From Sulfuritalea sp. (lineage in GTDB: Bacteria > Pseudomonadota > Gammaproteobacteria > Burkholderiales > Rhodocyclaceae), in assembly GCA_021738385.1 (NCBI GenBank), contig JAIPCF010000016.1, forward strand, positions 1 to 41,965: a stretch of 41,965 nt of DNA, read 5' to 3'. This document shows positions 8,107 through 15,549 of this stretch, piece after piece. The notes beneath the pieces were generated by a model. It saw only the letters and a list, made by a program, of their open reading frames with translations. It was not told the origin of the DNA and made no database searches. The position numbers and the translations under genes are program-made. How positions within the stretch are numbered: position 1 is the first letter of the stretch; every line of letters begins with the position of its first letter.

Positions 8107-9627
8107 ATGCCATTCGAAAGCGATATTGACCGAAAGCGAGTGCTGAAAGAGCTTCCGCTGTTTGCCAAGCTCCCATCCGACATTATCAACGAACTGACCC
8201 TTGGCTCCCGCAGCGAGACATTTGATCGCGGCGAGGCGATATTTCGGTCGGGTGACCCTGCCAGGCAGATGTTTGTTCTGCTGTCGGGGCAGGTCAAGCT
8301 GTCCTTGTCGTCCAATCGAGGCAGCGAGAAGATTCTCGACGTGATTGGTGCCGGGCGCTCATTTGGTGAGGCAGAACTGTTCGGGCCTCGCGTCTATCTC
8401 GCTGGCGCGGAAGCGGTAAAACCCTCCCAACTGCTGTGCATCGCCGGGGAATCTGTTCGCCGCGTCATGACCATGGATTCACGCGTCGCAGAGCGCATTG
8501 TCTCAATACTGGCGCATCGCCAGATTCAGATGGAAGCCGAGCTTGCCGCGAGCCATTTTTGTTTTGGCAGCCATCGCCTGCTGGAGTTCTTCTTGCAGCT
8601 TGCGGGTCCAAATCTGGCCAAGACCGGTGAAACCCGGGTGACGCTGAGCATCAGCAAACGGCTGCTGGCCTCTCGATTCGACATGCAACCCGAAACCCTG
8701 TCGCGCGCGTTGCGTGATCTCACCGCCGCCGGATTGATTTCAGTAGACAAAACCCACATCAGTCTGAAAAACGCCAATATCCAGCGATATCTTGAGGATG
8801 AATCCTCGGAACAGTCGATCATCCTGCCCGAGCGCTTGCGCATGCCGCACACGGGAGAAAACGGCTACGCGGTCGTTAGCTCGGTTTCCAACACGATTGA
8901 GCAAATTGCCGTCGCCCCGCCGATCCGCGATTCGATCAACAAGGCCGGCCGTCAGCGCATGCTTTCGCAACGCATGGCCAAGTCATGGTTGATGCTGGAG
9001 CGAGGCATCATGTCTCGTCGTGCGCGACTGATCATCAAGCAATCGATAGAAATGTTCGACCGACAAATGATAGAACTTGCCGCCGAGGTGAGCGAACCCG
9101 TGTGTCGTGCCGCCTGTGATGAACTCCGGCACCTATGGCCGAGTTACCGACTGCTGCTTGATTCGGATCCGACCCCAAAAGGCGCGCAGGAACTGTTCAG
9201 CATCAATGAAGATGTTCTTGCCGCGGCCCAACACCTGGTGTTGAGCCTGGAGAGGGCGGATGGCACGCCGCTGGGCAGAATGGTCAATATGGCCGGCCGC
9301 GAGCGCATGCTGTCGCAACGCGCAGCCAAGCTCTTCATGTTCCAGAACATGGGCATTCAGGTATCCAGATGCCAGGATGAACTGCAGCATACCCTGGAAG
9401 AATTTTCGACCACGTTGGCACAACTTTGCTCGACGGCGCACGACCAGCCCAGGATCAAAATCGAACTGGACAAAGTGGCGCAACACTGGGATGCGCTGCA
9501 ATCGGCAATACGCAGTGACCGGGAGTTGAACTTCTCTCCCGTTGCCCGCAAGGTGTTCACCACCAGCGAGAACCTGTTGCAGCGCATGGACACTGCAGTC
9601 AATTTGTACGCCGGCTTGCCCAATTGA
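8107..9627 (+). CDS. CRP/FNR-family regulator fused to two NarX/PilJ-type sensor repeats
   Basis: A 506-residue protein of unusual architecture. Residues ~15-135 are a cyclic-nucleotide-binding-type beta roll (GEAIFRSGDPARQMFVLLSGQVKLSL, RSFGEAELFG). Residues ~150-225 are a winged helix-turn-helix whose recognition helix PETLSRALRDL keeps the E-xx-SR pattern that in FNR reads TTGAT. Residues ~268-380 and ~384-500 each start with a P-box-like motif, NKAGRQRMLSQRMAK (278-292) and NMAGRERMLSQRAAK (394-408), of the A-G-x-x-R-M-x-S-x-R type found in the nitrate/nitrite-sensing NarX/NarQ periplasmic domain and in PilJ (PF13675). There are no membrane segments, so sensing would be cytoplasmic. The Fe-S cysteines of FNR are absent; the N-terminal half has only Cys111 and Cys152. 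Inferred role: nitrate/nitrite-responsive activator, probably autoregulated through the upstream FNR box. Confidence 0.85.
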   Translation: MPFESDIDRKRVLKELPLFAKLPSDIINELTLGSRSETFDRGEAIFRSGDPARQMFVLLSGQVKLSLSSNRGSEKILDVIGAGRSFGEAELFGPRVYLAGAEAVKPSQLLCIAGESVRRVMTMDSRVAERIVSILAHRQIQMEAELAASHFCFGSHRLLEFFLQLAGPNLAKTGETRVTLSISKRLLASRFDMQPETLSRALRDLTAAGLISVDKTHISLKNANIQRYLEDESSEQSIILPERLRMPHTGENGYAVVSSVSNTIEQIAVAPPIRDSINKAGRQRMLSQRMAKSWLMLERGIMSRRARLIIKQSIEMFDRQMIELAAEVSEPVCRAACDELRHLWPSYRLLLDSDPTPKGAQELFSINEDVLAAAQHLVLSLERADGTPLGRMVNMAGRERMLSQRAAKLFMFQNMGIQVSRCQDELQHTLEEFSTTLAQLCSTAHDQPRIKIELDKVAQHWDALQSAIRSDRELNFSPVARKVFTTSENLLQRMDTAVNLYAGLPN

Positions 9628-9664
9628 GCGCTGTTTGACGGCGGGTTTCAGCGACAAACAGCGC
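9628..9664 (+). terminator. Hairpin after the fusion regulator, possible terminator
   Basis: GCGCTGTTTG (9628-9637) and CAAACAGCGC (9655-9664) form a perfect 10-bp stem with a 17-nt loop, starting one base after the stop codon. There is no T-run, so it may act as an RNA 3'-end stabiliser rather than a true intrinsic terminator. Confidence 0.55.
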
Positions 9665-9689
9665 CCTTGGACAGAGCTGTATCTGCAGC

Positions 9690-9727
9690 CCTGATTTGCG
9701 GCCAAAAACACTCCCGATCAAATCAGG
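9690..9727. repeat. Second perfect inverted repeat downstream of the fusion regulator
   Basis: CCTGATTTG (9690-9698) and CAAATCAGG (9719-9727) are exact reverse complements around a 20-nt loop. No T-run follows. It could be a binding dyad or a second transcript-end hairpin. Confidence 0.5.
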
Positions 9728-9970
9728 AACAATGAAGTCTGGCGGGGCCGGTGACCGACTGATTGACTATCCACTCTCAGATAATTGGTGAAAGTCGAGC
9801 AAAGTCTGTCGGGATGCATCCGTCGAATCTTGCTCAACATTTCCAAGGTTTTCGCCCGCTTTTTCCTGACAAATAATTAAGCAGGAATAGTGGAGCATCT
9901 GAAGTCAATTTTCGGTCAGCTTCTACTCTTTGGGCTCATGAACGGCGTCCAATCCAGTTGGCTTGGCTGA

Positions 9971-10003
9971 ATGGGTGTAAATGGGTGTAGTATTGGCACC
10001 CAT
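9971..10003 (+). promoter_or_regulatory. Fic promoter with three ATGGGTG half-sites
   Basis: ATGGGTG occurs at 9971-9977 and 9981-9987, ten bp apart on the same DNA face, and inverted as CACCCAT at 9997-10003, overlapping the preferred start codon. TAGTAT at 9988-9993 could be a -10 element. The spacing suggests an operator, possibly for the Fic protein's own C-terminal winged helix. Confidence 0.6.
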
Positions 10004-11045
10004 GATCCGATCCCATTCCCTACAGATAACTCCCGAGATCCTTAGCCTCATCGCCGGCATCGATGAATTCAAGGGCGCTTGGCGCGCGCTCGGCAACCTG
10101 GCGCCGGACCGGCTCTCTGCATTGCTCCGCGTTGCCACCATCGAGAGCATCGGCTCGTCCACCCGCATCGAGGGCAGCCGACTGTCGGACCGAGAAGTCG
10201 AGCGCCTGCTGTCCAATCTGCAGATCAAGTCCTTCGCCACCCGCGACGAACAGGAAGTGGCGGGCTACGCCGAGGTCATGGAACTGATCTTCTCGTCCTG
10301 GCAGGACATCGCGCTGACCGAGAACCACATCAAGCAACTGCACCGTGATCTGCTGACCTGGAGTGAGAAGGACGCCAGGCATCGGGGCGACTACAAGACC
10401 TCCACCAACAGCGTGGTCGCCTTCGACGAGAATGGCAAACAGTTGGGCGTGGTCTTCGAAACCGCCACGCCCTTCGACACGCCGCGCCTGATGACCGAGC
10501 TGGTCACCTGGTTCAACGACGAGCGTGCCGCCGCGCGGCTCCATCCGCTGTTGCTGATATGCATCTGGGTCGTGGTGTTTCTGGAGATCCACCCCTTTCA
10601 GGACGGCAATGGCCGTCTGAGCCGGGCGCTGACCACCTTGTTGCTGCTGCAGGCTGGCTATGCCTATGTGCCCTACAGTTCGTTCGAAAGCGTGATCGAG
10701 CAGAGCAAGGAAGCCTATTACCTCGCGCTGCGGCAGACGCAAGGGACGATCCGGACCGATTCTCCGGACTGGCAGCCCTGGCTGGTCTTCTTCCTGCGCG
10801 CGCTGGCCGAGCAGGTACGACGCCTGAATCGCAAGGTGGAGCGCGAAAAGATCGTGCTAGCCGTTTTGCCAGAGCTCTCGCTGCAGATCGTCGAGTTCGC
10901 GCGGGAGCATGGACGCGTGACGATGGGGGACGCGATGCGGCTGACTGGCGGCAATCGCAACACGCTCAAGCAGCATTTCCGGGCCTTGGTCAATCGCGGC
11001 CAGCTCACGCAGCACGGGGCTGGCCGGGGTGTCTGGTATGACTGA
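10002..11045 (+). CDS. fic: Fic family protein (probable AMP-transferase, class II) with C-terminal winged helix
   Basis: A 347-residue Fic enzyme, a family that transfers AMP or related groups to target hydroxyls. The active-site motif HPFQDGNGRLSR (HPFxDGNGRxxR) is intact near residue 196. The N-terminal inhibitory helix motif S-x-x-x-E-G is at residues 53-58 (STRIEG), making it a class II, self-inhibited Fic. The last ~70 residues form a winged helix-turn-helix (VTMGDAMRLTGGNRNTLKQHFRALVNRG), so it may bind DNA. ATG 9981 would give seven more residues but would place the operator-like repeats within the coding region. The upstream half-sites suggest autoregulation. The target is not predictable. 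It precedes a DUF3883 gene by 56 nt. Confidence 0.9.
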   Translation: MIRSHSLQITPEILSLIAGIDEFKGAWRALGNLAPDRLSALLRVATIESIGSSTRIEGSRLSDREVERLLSNLQIKSFATRDEQEVAGYAEVMELIFSSWQDIALTENHIKQLHRDLLTWSEKDARHRGDYKTSTNSVVAFDENGKQLGVVFETATPFDTPRLMTELVTWFNDERAAARLHPLLLICIWVVVFLEIHPFQDGNGRLSRALTTLLLLQAGYAYVPYSSFESVIEQSKEAYYLALRQTQGTIRTDSPDWQPWLVFFLRALAEQVRRLNRKVEREKIVLAVLPELSLQIVEFAREHGRVTMGDAMRLTGGNRNTLKQHFRALVNRGQLTQHGAGRGVWYD

Positions 11046-11101
11046 ATTTTTTCGAGACTGCGCTGCGGGTTCGGCGATCAGTGACAGAGGGAGGGACACC
11101 A

Positions 11102-11941
11102 ATGGCGTGGAATAGGCAAGAGGTAGAGGCCACCGTTGCTGACTATTTCCACATGCTGATGTTGGAGTTGTCAGGTCAGTCGTATAACAAGTCGGCCCAT
11201 CGCAAGCTGCTGCTGCAAAAACTGAATGGCCGAACTGATTCAGCAATCGAGAGAAAGCACCAAAACATCAGCGCCATACTCATCGAGTATGGAGTTCCTT
11301 ACATATCTGGCTACAAACCGCTCGGTAACTATCAGGCACTTCTGAGTGATGTGGTTGAGGAAAGATTAAGGGCCGATTCTCTTTTTGAGCGGGCGGTTGA
11401 CGCTGCCTGCTCAGTACCGGCTGTATCGCCGTTGTTGTCCGAGTATTCCAACTTGCTGGTTGATCCACCAAAGCTCCATCATGTAGCGCGCGAACCTGAA
11501 GTTACTGGAACTTATAGCGCAGTTCCGCAGAAAAGAGACTATTTGGCCAGAGAAGCTCGCAATGCCTCACTTGGATTGGCTGGAGAAGAGTTTGCTCTCA
11601 ACTATGAGCATTATCGACTTCATGCATTGGGGAAAAAGGACTTGGCAGATCGTGTCGAGCACATTTCCAGGACGAGAGGGGATGGGTCGGGGTATGACAT
11701 CCTATCGTTCGATGTCACTGGCCGTGAACGCTTCATAGAAGTAAAGACAACGGCATTTGGGAAGGAGACTCCCTTTTTCATCAGCAGGGGGGAACTCAGA
11801 TTTGCCAAGGAATATGAGGGCGGGTTTCACATCTATCGGCTATTCGATTTCAGACGCGAACCGAAACTCTTTGATCTTCCTGGTTCGCCAGAAAAACATT
11901 GCAACTTGAATCCCGTCACTTACATCTGCCAATTTGCGTAG
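11102..11941 (+). CDS. DUF3883 domain protein (PD-(D/E)xK-like)
   Basis: A 279-residue protein; start ATG 11102 preceded by GGGAGGGA. The N-terminal ~90 residues (VADYFHMLMLELSGQSYNKSAHR...GYKPLGNYQ) are the conserved front part common in DUF3883 proteins. The C-terminal part carries GSGYDILSFDVTGRERFIEVKTT: Asp of GYD and the E-V-K triad of a restriction-endonuclease-like fold, so nuclease activity is plausible but not shown. DUF3883 proteins are frequent in accessory and defence-like regions. Codon use here is visibly less GC-rich than in surrounding genes, a sign of recent transfer. It probably belongs with the Fic gene. Confidence 0.8.
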   Translation: MAWNRQEVEATVADYFHMLMLELSGQSYNKSAHRKLLLQKLNGRTDSAIERKHQNISAILIEYGVPYISGYKPLGNYQALLSDVVEERLRADSLFERAVDAACSVPAVSPLLSEYSNLLVDPPKLHHVAREPEVTGTYSAVPQKRDYLAREARNASLGLAGEEFALNYEHYRLHALGKKDLADRVEHISRTRGDGSGYDILSFDVTGRERFIEVKTTAFGKETPFFISRGELRFAKEYEGGFHIYRLFDFRREPKLFDLPGSPEKHCNLNPVTYICQFA

Positions 11942-11971
11942 GCCGGTCTCCATCGCTGCGACTTGATCTGC

Positions 11972-11997
11972 TCGCCGTCCCGCCAGCGCCGACTTTT
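11972..11997 (+). repeat. 26-bp interspersed repeat, copy 2
   Basis: CGCCGT, four bases, then a perfect CCAGCGCCGACTTTT core (11983-11997). It lies in the 103-nt gap after the DUF3883 gene. Confidence 0.9.
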
Positions 11998-12044
11998 CAC
12001 TCGTTTGCTGCGCCCACCGGAACAAGTCCCGCGCCCGAATCGCC

Positions 12045-12781
12045 TCAGGCGACCGCGCGCCCCTGCCCGTTCATGATGGGTTTCGCAAACCCGACCTGAT
12101 CACCCGCCAGGCTACCCTTGTGCGCTGCCATCTGATCGCGCACGGTGATGCGCGAGTGCTTGTATTTCGGGGAGCCGAATTCCGCATCGCGCTTTGCCAG
12201 TTTGTCGGTGACCAGCACCAGCGCCATGCCGGTACCTTGGCTATTGATTGCGGCGGCGAATTCGGCGTCGCGCTCGCGGCGCAGGTCGCGCATCCGGGAG
12301 ACAGGCGCGCCGCCATGGCCTTGCGGAAGTCCTCCATGTCGCTGCGGTTCCATTCGGGATGCTGCCGGTGCGCGGCATTCAGGGCTTCCCAGACACTGGC
12401 TTTGAGGTATCCCACCAGCCACTGCGCAAACAGCGTGTCGGCCCGCTCGCCATAGAAGCCGACGCCGAAGCCCTGCGCCGGGTCGTAGTGCAGGCGCACG
12501 ATGGTGTCGGTGAAGTTGGCGACGCCGGTGCTGATGAACTGAAACCACCGCGGGCAACTCCTGGCGGGATTCTTCGGCGGGCCGTAGGCGTGAAAGGCCT
12601 CGGCCCAATCGAAATCGGTCGCCGCTTTGGTGCTGGCGATCTCGGCCTGCTCGATGCCGAATTTGCGCATTAGCGCTTCGGCCTGGGCCAGCGCGCGCTC
12701 GGCTTCGTGGCCGTTGCCGCGGCCGTCCATGGCGACGGCCATCAGCTTTTGCGCCTTGCGTATCGCCTGCTCTTTATCCAT
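12045..12781 (-). pseudogene. DUF2786 domain protein, frameshifted
   Basis: Reading from 12781 downward, the first ~160 codons encode a DUF2786 protein (MDKEQAIRKAQKLMAVA...GHEAERALAQAEALMRKFGI) and the following domain (GFGVGFYGERADTLFAQWLVGYLKASVWEAL). The frame then runs into low-quality sequence, while another minus-strand frame continues sensibly as MRDLRRERDAEFAAAINSQG...ALVLVTDKLAKRD and closes at 12045. The switch occurs near 12294-12304, where a CT dinucleotide appears duplicated (CTGTCTCCCGG); removing two bases or adding one restores a single ~245-residue frame. Either an inactivating mutation or an assembly error. DUF2786 function is unknown; the family is typical of phages and accessory regions. 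Confidence 0.78.
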
Positions 12782-12835
12782 GGTGCTTTGGGGCGATGCT
12801 TAGTTGTCAGTCACGGGTAAATTGATGGACAAATT

Positions 12836-12925
12836 CGTCATCCCGGCGAAAGAACGTCACCCCGGACCCCGATCCGGGGCCGGTGTCCAGGAACGTGCTG
12901 GATTCCGGCGTTCGCCGGAATGACG
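12836..12925. repeat. 90-bp composite inverted-repeat element
   Basis: The outer arms 12836-12850 and 12911-12925 (CGTCATYCCGGCGAA type) are reverse complements at 14 of 15 positions. Inside are a second hairpin, CCCCGGA-CCCCGA-TCCGGGG, and at the right end the palindrome ATTCCGGCG-TT-CGCCGGAAT. The right end recurs at 7-34. It encodes nothing and resembles the dispersed ATTCC-type repeats of beta-proteobacteria. Confidence 0.82.
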
Positions 12926-12978
12926 ATTTGGTGCTTAATCAGTGTTTCCTTGGCTTGCCCGACATTGCCGCAGGCGCT

Positions 12979-13482
12979 TCAATCAGGCCGTCGAAAACCG
13001 GCATCGATCCATGCGCTGGCGCTGGCCTTGTTGAGCTTGAATCCGCTGGCCACGCGCACCTGAGCGAGTTCTTCACCGGCGGCATCGTGGGCGGCAAGCA
13101 GGGCGTGCGGATCATCTTCGTCGGGCACGATGTCGAGCGTGACGCCGATGCGCCCGGCCGCCGCGTTGATCGTGATGTTCTGGTGCAGCATGGCGTGAAG
13201 CTGCTGCACCTGGCGCTGGCGGAATTCGCCGGCTGTTTTGACGAGGGTGCTGAAGGCCGGCGCATCGAGCGGCTTCGGATTCTTCTTGTCGCGCCCCATC
13301 GTCCAGGGGCCGATCAGGGCCGGCTCGGACTCGCCGTCCAGAATCATCTCGACGGCCCAGCCCTCGTCGTCTTCGTTCTTGACGATGCGCGCGGTCCAGC
13401 CGTTGTTGCGCCAGAGCCGCGCTTCCTGGACCAGGTCGGGTGCATCCGCCGCGATGGTTTCGTTGGTTTTGTTCGTTGTCAT
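12979..13482 (-). CDS. Hypothetical protein, neighbour of the DUF2786 gene
   Basis: A 167-residue soluble protein without signal peptide or membrane segment. Residues ~12-75 (APDLVQEARLWRNNGWTARIVKNEDDEGWAVEMILDGESEPALIGPWTMGRDKKNPKPLD) read as a compact alpha/beta domain; the middle third is helical (STLVKTAGEFRQRQVQQLHAMLHQN). Codon use matches a real gene, and the reading frame is closed well away from random-length expectation. I do not recognise the family. Same strand as, and 197 nt upstream of, the broken DUF2786 gene, with the 90-bp repeat between them. Confidence 0.72.
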   Translation of the reverse strand: MTTNKTNETIAADAPDLVQEARLWRNNGWTARIVKNEDDEGWAVEMILDGESEPALIGPWTMGRDKKNPKPLDAPAFSTLVKTAGEFRQRQVQQLHAMLHQNITINAAAGRIGVTLDIVPDEDDPHALLAAHDAAGEELAQVRVASGFKLNKASASAWIDAGFRRPD

Positions 13483-13603
13483 GGCCGCATTTTAAGTCCG
13501 GCCATCTTCAGGAACCAATCAACCGTCTGGTCTCACGCCAATGCAGTCGGCCCCTGAATATGGGGTCCTTTCAATCGAAGGGATATTGACGGGCAAGGTG
13601 CGA

Positions 13604-13891
13604 TCAGCTCATCCGGCTAGGCCATTGCCTTGCCGTATGGAAGACACGCAGAATTTCCACAGTACCGCCGCGCACTCGATAGGGCAGGATATAGGAGAAC
13701 CGCGTTACGACAAGTTCGCGAGTCCCGGAGATTCGACCAGGTCGCCCCATCTCGGGGTGATCCGCGAGCATTGCGGCGCTATCGCGTATATGCACCACAA
13801 ATTCCGCCGCTATGCGTGGGCTATCCTTGGCAATGTAGGCAGCTTCATCGTCCAGGTTCTCAAGGGCGCGACGTAGCCATTTAACCGGCAT
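13604..13891 (-). CDS. parE: ParE/RelE-family toxin
   Basis: A 95-residue RelE/ParE-fold protein. The pattern VKWLRRALENLDDEAAYIAKDSPRIAAEFVVHIRDSAAMLADHPEMGRPGR...RELVVTRFSYILPYRVRGGTVEILRVFHTARQWP is typical of ParE: two N-terminal helices, then the beta-sheet ending in RVFH. ParE toxins poison DNA gyrase; RelE relatives cut mRNA, and the sequence favours ParE. Its start overlaps the antitoxin gene by 11 nt. Confidence 0.9.
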   Translation of the reverse strand: MPVKWLRRALENLDDEAAYIAKDSPRIAAEFVVHIRDSAAMLADHPEMGRPGRISGTRELVVTRFSYILPYRVRGGTVEILRVFHTARQWPSRMS

Positions 13892-14117
13892 ACTTCTTCA
13901 CCACGGCATCGACTTCCTCATCCGATGCGAAGTCGTTGGCGTCCGCTTCCTGAAGCGCCTGCTGAATTTCCCCGATCTGCCAAGCCTCAAGGTCGACATA
14001 TTGTCGAAGGGCTTCACCAGCGAGGTAGGACTTGGATCGATGAGTGGCTTCAGCCAACTTGTCGAGTCGCTCCTTCATTTCTGTTGGAACGCGCAAAGTC
14101 AGTGTCGTGGTCTCCAT
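13881..14117 (-). CDS. parD: ParD/CopG-family antitoxin
   Basis: A 78-residue ribbon-helix-helix protein: TTLTLRVPTEMKERLDKLAEATHRSKSYLAGEALRQYVDLE is the DNA-binding dimer domain, and the acidic C-terminus (ALQEADANDFASDEEVDAVVKKYA) would wrap the toxin. It precedes and overlaps parE, the usual order. The upstream 14118-14160 region, with TGTAC/GTACA and GTTAAC palindromic elements, is the probable autoregulatory operator. Confidence 0.9.
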   Translation of the reverse strand: METTTLTLRVPTEMKERLDKLAEATHRSKSYLAGEALRQYVDLEAWQIGEIQQALQEADANDFASDEEVDAVVKKYAG

Positions 14118-14203
14118 TTACAAGCCTTTGTGTTAACGTGTGTACAAATGCATACTATCACGAGATCGCAGGGTGAAATCATCAGACGTCACCCACTGAC
14201 AAG

Positions 14204-15406
14204 CTACCAGAGCGTCTCCCGCTCCGCACTCGCCGAGATCTTGTGGATGGTGAGATCGGTGCCGTTGAATTCGTCTTCCGCATCGAGGCGGATGCCGACG
14301 AAGGCTTTCAGCGCGCCATAGACGATCAGGCCGCCGCCGAAGGCGATGGCGATGCCCAGCGCGGTGCCGGCCAGCTGGCTCATGAAACTGATTCCGCCCA
14401 GCCCGCCCAGCGCCTTCGCGCCGAAGATGCCGGCGGCGATGCCGCCCCAGGCGCCACACAGGCCGTGCAGCGGCCAGACGCCAAGCACGTCGTCGATCTT
14501 CCAGCGGTTCTGGGTCAGGGTGAACATCACGACGAAGAGGCCGCCGGCAACGCCGCCAGTGATCAGGGCGCCGATCGGGTGCATCAGGTCCGAGCCGGCG
14601 CAGACAGCGACCAGGCCGGCCAGCGGGCCGTTATGCACGAAGCCGGGGTCGTTCTTGCCGGCGACCAGTGCGGCCAGCGTGCCGCCGACCATGGCCATCA
14701 GCGAGTTCATGGCGACGAGGCCGGAGATCTTGTCGATGGTTTGCGCGCTCATGACGTTGAAGCCGAACCAGCCGACGATCAGGATCCAGGCGCCGAGCGC
14801 AAGGAAGGGAATGCTTGAAGGCGGATGCGCCGAGATGCCGCCGTCCTTGTTGTAGCGTCCGCGCCGCGCACCGAGCATGAGCACGGCGGCGAGCCCGATC
14901 CAGCCGCCGACGGCGTGCACCACCACCGAGCCGGCGAAGTCGTGAAACTCCTCGCCGAAGCTGGACTTGAACCAGGCCTGGATGCCGAAGGCCTGGTTCC
15001 AGGCGATGCCTTCGAAGAAGGGATAGACGAAACCGACCAGCAGGACGGTGGCGGCCAGTTGCGGGCCGAAGCGCGCTCGCTCGGCGATGCCGCCAGAGAC
15101 GATGGCCGGGATCGCGGCGGCGAAGGTCAGCAGGAAGAAGAACTTGACCATGTCGTAGCCGCTCTTTTGCACCAGGGTTTCGGCGCCGGCGAGGAAATTC
15201 ACGCCGTAGGCGATGCTGTAACCAATGAAGAAGTAGGCCAGGGTCGATGCCGAGAAGTCGCAGAGAATCTTGACCAGCGCATTGATCTGGTTTTTCCGGC
15301 GCACAGTACCCAGTTCCAGAAAGGCAAAACCGGCATGCATGGCCAGAATCATGATGGCACCGAGCAGAATGAACAGTACGTCGGCGGATGTTTTGAAATT
15401 CTCCAT
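14204..15406 (-). CDS. amtB: Ammonium transporter Amt
   Basis: A 400-residue inner-membrane Amt channel for NH4+/NH3 with about eleven membrane helices. The start ATG 15406 is set by AGGAG at 15413-15417; a longer frame to 15493 is only read-through of the promoter. Key residues match AmtB: Asp156 and His164 (HDFAGSVVVHAVGG), His314 (GVWPLHGLCGAWGG) forming the twin-His pore with His164, and the GWFGFN segment. There is no glnK beside it, unlike the classical glnK-amtB pair. The region upstream carries a sigma-54 promoter and two NtrC boxes, so it should be induced under nitrogen limitation. Confidence 0.95.
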   Translation of the reverse strand: MENFKTSADVLFILLGAIMILAMHAGFAFLELGTVRRKNQINALVKILCDFSASTLAYFFIGYSIAYGVNFLAGAETLVQKSGYDMVKFFFLLTFAAAIPAIVSGGIAERARFGPQLAATVLLVGFVYPFFEGIAWNQAFGIQAWFKSSFGEEFHDFAGSVVVHAVGGWIGLAAVLMLGARRGRYNKDGGISAHPPSSIPFLALGAWILIVGWFGFNVMSAQTIDKISGLVAMNSLMAMVGGTLAALVAGKNDPGFVHNGPLAGLVAVCAGSDLMHPIGALITGGVAGGLFVVMFTLTQNRWKIDDVLGVWPLHGLCGAWGGIAAGIFGAKALGGLGGISFMSQLAGTALGIAIAFGGGLIVYGALKAFVGIRLDAEDEFNGTDLTIHKISASAERETLW

Positions 15407-15450
15407 TGTGGGGCTCCTGAAAGGCTTTAGGCACGAATGAGATGCATGAA

Positions 15451-15466
15451 AGCAATGACCATTCCT
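15451..15466 (-). promoter_or_regulatory. Sigma-54 promoter of amt
   Basis: On the minus strand AGGAATGGTCATTGCT aligns with TGGCAYG-N4-TTGCW: the -24 GG and -12 GC are present with the required 10-bp spacing, and TTGCT is exact. Transcription would begin near 15440, leaving a leader of about 34 nt before the amt start codon. Confidence 0.75.
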
Positions 15467-15518
15467 GCCTTTGTATAGCTGATAAAACAACAAGTTAGAA
15501 TGTCAGCCTGAAAAGGAG

Positions 15519-15535
15519 CGCACCTAAACGGTGCG
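15519..15535. promoter_or_regulatory. NtrC binding site 1 upstream of amt
   Basis: CGCACC-TAAAC-GGTGCG is a perfect dyad matching the NtrC consensus GCACC-N5-GGTGC. Its centre is about 87 bp upstream of the predicted sigma-54 transcription start, a usual enhancer distance. Confidence 0.78.
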
Positions 15536-15549
15536 TCGCACGCACGTGT

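Larger units (their letters stand above)
9628..10001. other. 374-nt intergenic region with hairpins and the fic promoter
   Basis: No gene seen. The first 100 nt hold two perfect inverted repeats (9628-9664 and 9690-9727), plausible transcript ends for the fusion regulator. The middle (9780-9960) is more AT-rich than its neighbours and featureless. The last 35 nt carry the fic operator-like repeats. The composition change marks the likely left edge of an accessory patch. Confidence 0.5.

Noticed and set aside
7824-8315. 163-codon minus-strand frame overlapping the start of the fusion regulator
   Set aside because: Antisense to a clear CRP/FNR coding start and the FNR box; no recognisable protein.
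11840-12025. 61-codon minus-strand frame containing EKSALAGRRADQVAAM
   Set aside because: The peptide-like look comes from the repeat copy at 11972-11997 and it overlaps the DUF3883 C-terminus; a gene remnant cannot be excluded but is not supported.
9780-14160. Prophage or integrative element in the accessory patch
   Set aside because: No integrase, phage structural gene, tRNA or direct-repeat boundary was found.
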